From positions 5,511,627-5,575,626 of the forward strand of contig OX422201.1 of the NCBI GenBank assembly GCA_949130485.1: a stretch of 64,000 nucleotides of DNA, given 5' to 3'. Position numbers and translations under genes: made by a program. This document shows positions 35,436-45,221 of this stretch, in pieces (the stretch's first letter is position 1; each line of letters starts with the position of its first letter). The stretch is from Agelas oroides (lineage: Eukaryota; Porifera; Demospongiae; Agelasida; Agelasidae). Under the pieces are notes generated by a model. The model saw nothing but the letters and a program-made list of their open reading frames with translations. It was not told the origin of the DNA and made no database searches.

Positions 35436-38404
35436 CTATTGTTCAGTAAAAGTGTGTTGTAAGACTCCTTTTGAGCCAATGACAGTTTTCCAGCATACAA
35501 ACCCAGCTTCTGTGAAGGCTCTCTTCACTTCTGAAAGTCGTTCTTCAGAAAAACCTATTGGAATAATATTATAGTGTGAGAGCAAATGAACTATACAGCA
35601 TCACACGTAGCATTTTGCCTTGTTCCCAGGTGCTCAAAAAACCAGAAGCTAATGTGACATTGTAGAACTATTTAGTACCTGGGGGGACCAGTGCAATAGC
35701 GCACCCTCCACCCCCAGCACCTGTCAGCTTGGCTGCCAGCCCAAACTGCCGTGCAATGCTACACACTTTCTCTAGTGCAGGGTGGCCCACGCCAAGTGTG
35801 TCCAGAAGGTGCTGGTTCAAGGTGAAAAGCTCCTGTGGAGTCATAATACACACTGTGAAATACGGAATTACTATAATGGTATATAGCCTCCACATTACTA
35901 CATGCAGATATATTATTCTATTCTCTTCTGTATTCATACCCAGGTGCTTTAATCCCTCTTTCCATGAGAATGGGTACGAGGCTAACTCCTTATAGCTTGC
36001 ATAGCTACCCTTGGTATTCACCTTCAGGCTTACACTAGGATGCAGACTACATGTAACATAGCTGTGTAAAAGACATGCTGCTATTGAACTTATACCTGTA
36101 GAAGGGAATAAATTCTGCCTTCTTCTTCAGGACGTAAGTCTTCTGGTAAACCAGTGAGTTCTTTGAGATATGTCTGTGCTCTTTGCACAATTGCTGTAAT
36201 GGACTCTAGGACAGGGCCCAAGATATCTGGAAACTGGAGAAAAACGATGCATGCTTATTAACAGGCTACTATACTAGAGAAAACAATGTCAATAAGCTAT
36301 AGCTGGTTCACAGTTGTATGTAGGTAGCACTTTTGATTAGAATATAGGATTTGTACAGATGTGTGACTACCAGTACTTCTCACCCTCTCATATCTCTCTC
36401 TTACACCAGCCACCAGCTTCTTTGTACTACGTGGCACCTTTGTGTATATCAGGAGGATTTGAATACTAGGCATACTGGTGGAGAAGACAAAAGTCTCATT
36501 AGATTTACACAACAAAAATATATGAGTAAAGGAAAGGTAGCCTTGTTCCCAGGCCTTCCCACCATCCAGTTCTTCAGTGGGAAGGCCCAGCAAACAAGGT
36601 TTAGTTTGTCGTGTTCTTACTTTGGTAGGGAAGTGATGTGGCCAGACTGGAAACAGATAGCTCCCCCTACATACAATAGAGCGAATTTGTACCCTGTACA
36701 GGCTTGCATACTGCATGGTCATCGTGCATACACTCTGGTTATTTCTTACCAAAGGTGCTAATGGAGTTATCAATCCCGGAAGGTGTTCCATGAATGATTT
36801 TCTCTGCCTCAAAACCCCATTTGTTAATTTGCTCAAGTTCATGCTGCTTCCAAGAAACACTGGATAACTTCTCAGCTTTGAGGTAGCCATACTCCTGGAC
36901 TTTCTTCACAATTAACTCTGGAAAACAGTTAACTGAAGACAGCCTTGAATCACTTGCTTTGTAATCCTCTGCACAAGAACCTCTCACCACTGGACCACTT
37001 GTGTCAGTGTTTTGCTGTCCATCCTCAACTGTGTCCATGCATGAAAAGCCCACCCTGTTGATTGCTCCCATGTTGCACAGTAAGGCTGCTGCAATGCACA
37101 CAGAATATGCAGCCGATGACCCGAGACCGGCACTTGCTGGTAGGTTGGCAACAACTGTGACATGAAGACCCGACACCTCTCTATAACCAAGTTAAGGCAT
37201 CATCAGACCATACTCGCATTATATTGTGTAAGTGCACAACAAACTTCAACTAGTAGTTTCTCTTTCAACATGATATGGAGCACTATTGTACCTTAGTCTC
37301 TCCTCATATATGTGCGTGAGAAGATAAAGGAAGGCCAGCATGGCTAGTGACTGAGTGGATGGGGTCTGTTGGTTTGGAGAGATATCAGCAAGTTGTCTTA
37401 ACAACTCCAGCTGTATTCCTGGAACAAGAAACAAGTTCCATAATACAGCCTCATTCCCAGACTCCTCCCCAGCCTGGAGTGGAGTCTGGGAATGAGGCTA
37501 ATGCAACAATCCACATGTACATTGCAAACGGTTCACTCTGGGTTTGTTTCATAAATTCTATTGATTGCAGGACAAAAGTAGGTGACTGAAATACTTGAAA
37601 CACAGCTACCTGATCTTGTAAGACATGGCCCTAAACCTTCCTCTCTCATGAGACTAACATTCTACCTTGTGTTGATAGGGCATCACTAAGCTCTGAGACT
37701 TTCCATGTCCTCTCCAGCTGTAGATCAGGCAACTCCAGCACAACAGTGCCAGCGTGAGTAGGAAGGAGCAGGAGGAAGCAACGCAGGTCCAGACTAGAGG
37801 CAAGCGCAGGCTGCAACAGAATAGTTAAATACACAAATAGCAGATTATTATTTTGCAATGTTTTGAGTACACTTTGTTGCTTGCCATGCCTGACGATGAA
37901 CAACAAAGTGTGTTTGTAAGGTTCTTGGTTCGGTCATCATATGCAGTCTAACATTCAGCATTCGGCTCATCATTTTGCAGTGCTATACGGTTTTCAGCAA
38001 CCTACACAGGTACTGTTATATGTTATATGTTTATGGTAGCAACACTCAGAAGAAATTTAGTATTGATACGAGTGCAGCTGCAAGTGGAAACGCATGACTT
38101 CTGTTAGAAATCAACGGACTCTGTGGAAAGACCTGTCACTCTTAACCATTGGTTACCAATAATGATCCCAAATTAAACTGCAAACCAAAGTACTATTATA
38201 ATTTACCTAGCCTCATGGGTCAATGTTGGCAAGAACTGTGGCAACTTATTTAAAGACATTATGATGATATTTTCTGTAGGGACTTAGGGACATTTACACT
38301 GTCTCTGACGCTCAACTGACCTTTCCATACACTACTGCATGCTCCCCGTGTAGAATGGCTTTTCCTGGAGCGGACACAAGGACTGGGTAGCTCCTGTCGG
38401 ACAT
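35436..38404 (-). CDS. MVK: Mevalonate kinase
   Basis: Phosphorylates mevalonate in isoprenoid/sterol synthesis. Nine exons: 38321-38404, 37666-37810, 37292-37418, 36750-37180, 36621-36666, 36384-36474, 36096-36233, 35679-35832 and 35436-35554, all in phase, giving 444 residues (human 396). GHMP-kinase motifs are clear: [17 protein letters not shown] at residues 12-28, [13 protein letters not shown] (ATP loop), [15 protein letters not shown] with the catalytic Asp, [14 protein letters not shown], and [14 protein letters not shown] near the C-terminus. The extra length is mostly an insertion of about 50 residues in the large exon 36750-37180, between the ATP loop and INKWGFEAE. It is hydrophilic and Cys/Ser-containing, with no recognised domain. 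Divergent from PTRH2. Confidence 0.95.
37447..37500. repeat. Short hairpin repeat, TAGCCTC family
   Basis: AGCCTCATTCCCAGACTCC and its inverted partner GGAGTCTGGGAATGAGGCT enclose a short loop. It is a near-perfect hairpin in an MVK intron and the best-preserved copy in the window. Confidence 0.88.
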
Positions 38405-38418
38405 AGCAGCTTTTCTAT

Positions 38419-38500
38419 CTCCGTATACTCACAGTATCTCTCTCCGTATACTCACAGTATCTCTCTCCGTATACTCACAGTATCTCTCTCCGTATACTAC
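38419..38500. promoter_or_regulatory. 23-bp tandem repeat in the MVK/PTRH2 divergent promoter
   Basis: The 115 bp between the MVK and PTRH2 start codons contain three full and one partial copy of a 23-bp unit with the core CCGTATACTCACAGTATCTC. GTATAC is itself a palindrome. The repeats fill most of the shared promoter/5'-leader space, so they may multiply a binding site or simply be slippage. Confidence 0.7.
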
Positions 38501-38519
38501 TTTCCCACATGTTTCGATA

Positions 38520-40901
38520 ATGGTGCTGGAATCCTCCCACTCTCTGCAAGTAACGCTAGCCCTGACAGCGGGACTGGGCTGCGGACTCCTCATTGGCGTC
38601 CTTCTGGCCTCCAGGAGAAAAAGATTACCCCTGAAACCGACCAGTGAGGTAGGTAGTACCACAGAGCTGCACCTTCCCTTGTACTAAATTTACGTCCATG
38701 TAACGAAGTAGGGTCGTTCCCAGATCCTCCTTGGTTTGAGGCTAATAACAAAGAGTCTTGATAACACGTTCTTGGCCACAGCTAACTGCTCAACTGTTCT
38801 CATGCTCATGATACATAATTTTCATGACCATGAGCTATACAGTTTAGAGGGGTTGTAATCACTTTTAAGAATACGAACTGAATATACCAAAGAAAATGGA
38901 AAAAAGCTGCCATGTTGGATTACAATGAGATGATAGCTTCTATGGCAATCTCGGCGAATGCAAAGAGACACTTAGAATGCTTCTAGTATACCACCGCTCT
39001 GCATATACTGCCATGTATAAAGCTGTACTCCAAGATGGCAGTGCAAATTTTAGTATACGAATGTGTGTGGTTTTGATGACGTACCTAAAAAGCCTCTATT
39101 GGTTAGGGTTGTATAAATACAGTGTAGCATGGTAATTGTTCAGTGACTAATGGCATGTGTTTTTTGATACACTGACTATAACTGATAAGTATCAGAGTCG
39201 AAGACTGGATTATAGTCGATTACTATAAAAAGTTGACTGCCTTATCAGTGACCACAACACAGATGTAGACTATTTTCACTGTAACTATTACCTGGATTAC
39301 ACAAAAACTAACATGACTTGACTTCTTGACCAAGTATATTAGTCTCAGGAACTTGCAGAATGCAGTACCCATGAAATTCACCGATACACTTTTGCTCATT
39401 CAATTGTCTTGTTCTCTAGGAACCTGTAAGAATTCTGGACTTGAATTTTGGAACTGGAGAATACAAGATGGTATTTGTGGTTCGAAATGATCTAAAAATG
39501 GGCAAAGGAAAAGTAGCAGCACAGGTAAATATTTTGTTCCTAGGCCCATGAGGGTGCTCTGTGTTCATAAGGCCCTTCCAACCAGTATTCCTGTTTCTGG
39601 TCCGGGGTTTTCCCTGGCATTGACGCGGGCGGGTGGGGACTTAGCAACCTAGAAACCAAGTACTTCGACACAAAACACTACAGTTCACTAACGCCATACA
39701 CAACAGCCATGTGAGATACCTACAAAAAGGCACAAAAAGAATGAATAAAACGTACTGAAGCCTACAAATATGACAGACACCTTTCCTATTTTGCTTAATT
39801 ATCTTAGTTTGCTAGGCTGATAGCACAACCGATTTACAACTCACCGCGAATCCATCATACTGCGCATGCGCAGAAGTTGAGTTGCTGAAATTGCGTAAGA
39901 CATAATTATTGATGCGGGTGGAGGACCAGAAACAGGAATACCAGTTGGAAGGGCCTAATGTCCTACAGTAGCAGCACAGGTAAATATTTTGTTCATAGGC
40001 CCACGAGGGTGCTCTGTGTACATAGTGTCCTACAGTAGCAGCACAGGTAAATATTTTGTTCCTAGGCCCACGAGGGTGCTCTATGTACATAATGTCCTAC
40101 ACAGTCATGATACACACGTTTATGTTCCTTTGTTGTTGTTCTAGTGCGGACATGCGGCTATTGGAGCTTACAAGCAAATGATGCGTCACAACTTAGAGGT
40201 ACACTACCAGTATACACAATCTGTACTCATATGAAACATGTTCTGATTCAGTGAATCATGCATTTGTTTTTCTTTTACTGTATGTCAGTTGCTACATAGG
40301 TGGGAGAGTGGAGGGTGTATGAAGGTAGTCGTGAAGGCTCCTGATGAGCAGACATTGTGAGTGCTATAGGTCTAACTGATCATTGGCAAAACCTTTTTGA
40401 TTTTTAATGTACCGTGTTTTTTATTGAAACTACAATTATTCTTTTTCTGTACCAGCCTCATTCCTAGGCTCTTGCACATGGGAGCCTGAGAATGAGGCCA
40501 GAGTTGCTATGAGGCATACTATTTACTTGAGGTCAGTCCAGAGAACAAGCTATTTCTTTGTCTGTTTAGCATCTACTCTTTGTGTACTAATACTAAGTTG
40601 GAACATCGCTTTCCCTGTGCTTTACAGCTTCAAGGTGGCTTCTGATGCTGCTAGTTTGGGGCTCAACACCCACATCGTGTGTGATGCAGGGAGAACTCAG
40701 ATAGCACCAGGCTCCAAGACAGTTCTATGTGTGGGACCAGGTGGGTCATAGTGGCAGTGTTCACCTCATTCCGATGCTATCCAAGTTTTGTATACCATGC
40801 AGCACAAATTTGGGAATGAGACTAACAGTGATGATTTGCTTTGATTTGCAGGGTCAGCCGAGCAAGTGGACATTGTAACTGGAGATCTAAAACTGTACTA
40901 G
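38520..40901 (+). CDS. PTRH2: Peptidyl-tRNA hydrolase 2, mitochondrial-anchor type
   Basis: Releases peptides from stalled peptidyl-tRNA; the animal form (Bit1) is anchored on mitochondria and linked to anoikis. Six exons, 38520-38648, 39420-39524, 40145-40198, 40289-40356, 40628-40740 and 40852-40901, join in phase to 172 residues (human 179). A hydrophobic segment at residues about 10-31 ([20 protein letters not shown]), followed by RRKR, is the membrane anchor. The Pth2 core follows: [58 protein letters not shown] and the terminal GDLKLY. Intron 2 contains a transposon and extra copies of the exon-2 donor. Confidence 0.96.
39571..39955. mobile_element. Harbinger-type MITE
   Basis: 385 bp with inverted ends of about 33 bp (GGCCCTTCCAACCAGTATTC at the left, GAATACCAGTTGGAAGGGCC at the right). 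It is flanked by a 3-bp duplication TAA at 39568-39570 and 39956-39958. TIRs starting GG and a TWA-type 3-bp duplication are typical of PIF/Harbinger. No transposase frame is present. It sits in PTRH2 intron 2. Confidence 0.82.
39959..40092. repeat. Two extra copies of the PTRH2 exon-2 donor segment
   Basis: A unit of about 66 bp containing AGTAGCAGCACAGGTAAATA is present twice here and a third time at 39512-39570, where it is the genuine end of exon 2 plus its GTAAAT donor. The intron therefore carries two decoy 5' splice sites identical to the real one. The Harbinger-type MITE separates the first unit from the other two. Confidence 0.85.
40454..40499. repeat. Short hairpin repeat, TAGCCTC family
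   Basis: AGCCTCATTCCTAGGCTC and GAGCCTGAGAATGAGGC are inverted partners. In a PTRH2 intron. Confidence 0.8.
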
Positions 40902-41020
40902 CAGAGAAATATCCCTTCATATCTCTTGTACTGGGCAAAGGTGCTGCCCATTTCTTATATTGATTTTGTCATCAGCCATTCTTAATTGAAATTTAATTTT
41001 TAGCGGACAAGTGTTTGCTT

Positions 41021-41322
41021 TATCCAGGGGGTGTAGCTTCAAGGTTAGCAACCATTATTTATGTTGCCATGGTAATGTCAATATATAAGACAATTCTGAC
41101 AGTCCCAATGACTCAAATATGAATTATGAAAGCTATTGGCCTTAATTAAGGTTGATCATTTGAACTTGAGTAGGTACACATGATTGTACGTTTGACAATT
41201 CTTTATCATTGAGGCCAATAGTTTAGATTTGAGTCATTTGGACTGTCAGGATTGTCATATAAATTGACTACCATGGCAACATAAATAATGGTTGCTAACC
41301 TTGAAGCCACACCCCCTGGATA
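41021..41322. mobile_element. Tc1/mariner-like MITE
   Basis: 302 bp whose two halves are inverted copies. The ends TATCCAGGGGGTGT and ACACCCCCTGGATA could be read as TA target duplications plus TCCAGGGGG inverted ends. Inner matches include AAGGTTAGCAACCATTATTT and its complement. No coding capacity. It lies between PTRH2 and renalase, 32 bp from the renalase stop codon. Confidence 0.75.
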
Positions 41323-41353
41323 AGGTACAGTGAAAAACCAGATGGCTCAAGGG

Positions 41354-42421
41354 CTACAAGTGTTGTACCAATGTATTCACAGTTGCATCAGCAGCATACA
41401 CACAACCCTCAAAGTTGGACTCGCTAAATGCATCTCCAGTTGCAACTACCAGTGGCTTGTGTGACAACACCACACAGCCTGGAGAACCAGGATAGGGCTG
41501 TACAACCTGTGAGTACCTCCAACGAATGAGATGAGAGTGAGAGGCAGGAGGCAAACCTGGAATCAGCTCATTCAAAGCCTGTAAAATCGGCTCTTGCACT
41601 TCTGTAGTTTCACTCTCAAGATGTTGTATCCCAAATGGCACACTTGTGTGAAGTAAAAGTGTCTTCTCTTTGGAACCAAACGCTCGCTTGGCTGTATCCC
41701 AGGATGCATAGCGAATGACAGGGTCGCTAATGTACTTTCCTGACCAGTCACAATGAGGTACACCGGCTCCTTTGTCGTAGAAAAGTCCCAGGGCATACCT
41801 TGATGAATACTTCACAGAATTCAATTTTGTGATGATTTCGGGGTTAATAGAACTCATCAGGTTACCGTCTAAAGCAAGCATCTGTGGAACAGGTATTGTC
41901 AGTACGAGGGCATCAAAATGAGCTTGGCGTTGGTGTGCTGTGACACAGAAAATTTTGTGGTCAGAATCGTGTTTAATTTCTGTCAACTGCTGTTGAAATT
42001 CTGTTGCAGCATTGGACTGGCTAAGGAAATACTTAGCTATGTTGCTCAAGCCCTTGGGAGCTACAAATTTGGACAATGTATGTTTTACAGGATCCTGTAA
42101 CTCCCCTTCAATCTGTCCGCAGAAAGGTTTTAAAATTTCTTCAGAAGTGAGTTCGGAAAATATTCCGTCTTTTAATCTCTGAAATTCCGCACTTTCCCCT
42201 GTTCTTTTGAAGTGAGAGATGTACTGTGCGCCCATATCCACGTGCAGGGAAGGGTCGGTAGGCTGTCTATAAGTGGTCATTCTCCCCCCTGCACCCCTGG
42301 CCTTATCCCATACTGTCACGCTCACAGCAACTTCAGGAGTCCTTCTGGCTAGAAGGGCAGCTGTTAGAGAACCTGTGATGCCTGCACCAACAACCATCAG
42401 CTCCTTTCTTGTCGCTGACAT
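41354..42421 (-). CDS. RNLS: Renalase (FAD-dependent NAD(P)H oxidase family), intronless
   Basis: 355 residues from one exon. Renalase oxidises aberrant alpha-anomer/2- or 6-dihydro forms of NAD(P)H. The N-terminal Rossmann loop VVGAGITGSLTAALLARR and the second FAD motif DKARGAGGRMTT are clear. MGAQYIS, FVAPKGLSNIAKYFL, LVLTIPVPQML, SSRYALGLFYDKGAG, HTSVPFGIQHLE, HLIRWRYSQV and the C-terminal FAD contact GDAFSESNFEGCVYAA follow the family order, and length matches the human protein (342). The gene has no introns, unlike almost all its neighbours. The C-terminus ends at NTLVQHL. Start codon is 648 bp from the divergent SPOC-like gene. Confidence 0.94.
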   Translation of the reverse strand: MSATRKELMVVGAGITGSLTAALLARRTPEVAVSVTVWDKARGAGGRMTTYRQPTDPSLHVDMGAQYISHFKRTGESAEFQRLKDGIFSELTSEEILKPFCGQIEGELQDPVKHTLSKFVAPKGLSNIAKYFLSQSNAATEFQQQLTEIKHDSDHKIFCVTAHQRQAHFDALVLTIPVPQMLALDGNLMSSINPEIITKLNSVKYSSRYALGLFYDKGAGVPHCDWSGKYISDPVIRYASWDTAKRAFGSKEKTLLLHTSVPFGIQHLESETTEVQEPILQALNELIPGLPPASHSHLIRWRYSQVVQPYPGSPGCVVLSHKPLVVATGDAFSESNFEGCVYAADATVNTLVQHL

Positions 42422-43069
42422 TCTCCCAGCATGCTTGCATAAACCTTTGCGGAACGGGGTGTGGCCAGCGAGCTCGAGAGTGCATGCACGGATAGATCTA
42501 TATTACGGAAATATGCGGAAATTATTTAATGATTACATCATACAAATTATTTGAACCCTCTTCACCAGCCAGCTGGTATCCCTTCTGCCTCGGGGTGAGT
42601 TTCTGAATTGAAGCTTGCATACTGTAACTAGCTTGCTATCGTAACAACTTGCAAGGTTTGTAAGTCTTGCACTGCATGTTGCTGAATTGCCATGATGTAA
42701 TTTTGAATTGTCAGAGCTGTGGCTTGTAGTTGTATTTTGTATTGGAGATAATTCTAGCACAGTCTACATTTTGTATGGTTTACATAAAAGAGACCTCCAA
42801 ATTTGGGGTTGAAAGTATGTTCCATACCCAAGTTCTTATGTAGGATTTGATTCTCTAGCTCTCTCTCCCCTGCCCTCTTTGTATATGTGTGTGTGTTTAA
42901 TGCCTGAGGCATACCAGCTCAGAGTATAATTGTACACACAATGCTTCATCCCTGAAATTTCTTCTTTGCATGTAAAAATTTTAAAATTTGACTGTACCTT
43001 GGGTGTGCTCTATTTGGAATATTGACTCTGTGTCCCTCTCAGTCTGCTGGCTTGGCTATAGCTCAAACT

Positions 43070-45182
43070 ATGGCTACTTCTCCTGCACTGCAGAGCTCAA
43101 CAGAGGTGAGGTATAGAGGTACCACATATTTACACAGGAGAACTTGTAGCTATATATACATTGGGGTACGTACTCTCGTCTGATAGTGCCTTACGTTTTC
43201 TCTATACAGGATGTCCTCACCACAGACAAGATAAAAGGTGCGTGATACAAGTGGTTGAGTATATAGGGAAGGGGCATCATACATTAAGGAACCAGGTGGG
43301 AGGAGTCTCACACCCAGACCTAGCCTTCTCGTGAGGAAAGGGTCTGGTGATACAAGCCTGAATCCTTAGACTTGCGGAAGTGTTGAAGCTGTACACATGC
43401 ATTTGTGTGAATGTGTGTGTGTGTCTTCATACATGCTCACACACATACATTGTGCAAGTGTGTTTCAAGTCTCTTAGCTCTCCCTCCAGCCTTGCACAAC
43501 AGCGGCAGAGGGTTGTGTGTTGCAGTGTTGAACAACAAGAACACATTCCTCTCTGAGGTAGAACTGGTCTGGTTCGGGGTCTCTGCAGAAAGGTTCCCTT
43601 TCAGAGTGTGAGTAAACATGCCACATACTCTGCCTGTGTAGCTCTCTGAACAGATAGTCTCATCCCAGTACTCCATACTCTAGTTCCCAGTACTGAGTAG
43701 TCTTGTTCTCGATACTCACACTTGCGTAGTCTACTAGCCTCCTACCTGAACCACACATGTTGTCTTCTCCACCTATGTGATCTGGGTACGAGTAGTCTCA
43801 TGCCCAGTTCACGGGAGCTGGGTGAAGTCTGGGCATGAGACTAGGGTACAAGCATGTTGCAATAGCTAAGCTTGGTATGTGGCTAGCCAGCTTGCAAAAC
43901 ATTTTTACAGTAGTTGATTACATGTGAGAAAAAACAGTTTGACAGTTCACCTTTGCAAATTGCATTAGCTGTTTGGCACAAATGCTCTCTTGCAAACACA
44001 CTCTGTGCTTGTGTTTTGTGCAGTGATCCAGAGCTGAACATGTGTAATCGGATGAGTTTTGACAGACTGAAAGAAAAGTTGCCCTGTCCTGTCTTCACTG
44101 TCCTGCCCGCCCTTTCAAAGACTACGTCAGGTACTGAACTGTGGTGTGTTCAACTCTCTGTGAGAGGGTCTGGGAATGAGAGATACAGCAGTTACCCTCA
44201 TCCTCACGTCCCTCCAAGAATGGGCCTGGTCAGACTTGCCAAATTTTTGCATGTGTGCTGAGTTAAGTAATGAATCATGTCCAGTGGAAAGATACCAGGC
44301 CCTCTCCTACTTTGCCATACTAAAAGTAACGGAAGCTGGATGGGGCCTGGGAACGAGGCTATTAATGGCTATCTCAGATCATTGATCACACTTGTTGCAC
44401 ATGGTTTGTTGCTTGGTTAATCTCTCCTCTTGTGTCGATCTCTCCTCTTGTGTCGATCTCTCCTCTTGTCTCAATCTCCCCTCTTGTGTTGATCTCTCCT
44501 CTTGTCTCAATCTCCCCTCTTGTGTTGATCTCTCCTCTTGTCTCGATCTCTCCTCTTGTCTCGATCTCCTCTTGTGTTGATCTCTCCTCTTGTCTCGATC
44601 TCTCCTCTTGTCTCCATCTCTCCTCTTGTGTCCATCTCTCCTCTTGTCTCGATCTCTCCTCTTGTCTCGATCTCTCCTCTTGTCTCGATCTCTCCTCTTG
44701 TGTCCATCTCTCCTCTTGTGTCCATCTCTCCTCTTGTGTCCATCTCTCCTCTTGTGTTGATCTCTCCTCTTGTCTCCATCTCTCCTCTTGTGTTGATCTC
44801 TCCTCTTGTGTTGATCTCTCCTCTTGTGTCAATCTCTCCTCTTGTGTCCATCTCTCCTCTTGTGTCCATCTCTCCTCTTGTGTTGATCTCTCCTCTTGTC
44901 TCCATCTCTCCTCTTGTGTTGATCTCTCCTCTTGTGTTGATCTCTCCTCTTGTGTCAATCTCTCCTCTTGTGTTGATCTCTCCTCTTGTGTTGATCTCTC
45001 CTCTTGTCTCGATCTCTCCTCTTGTCTCCATCTCTCCTCACAGTGACGGTGCAGCACTTACAGTTTGGCTACTGCGAGGTGAGAGGGTACAAAGATGTTG
45101 ACCTTAATGTGCGGAAGACGGTGGAATACTTGATCATCCAGAAGTGGGTGAGTGATGGTGAACAAAGTAGTGGATAAACAGT

Positions 45183-45221
<39 letters not shown>

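Noticed and set aside
33516-42421. A functional gene cluster linking sedoheptulokinase, mevalonate kinase, PTRH2 and renalase
   Set aside because: Genes alternate in strand and belong to unrelated pathways; dense packing is sufficient explanation.
44386-45057. Proteins with repeats such as TQEERS or SISPLV
   Set aside because: Produced by the 18-bp intronic minisatellite; the true exon starts at 45044 in a different context and joins SPOC-like exons in phase.
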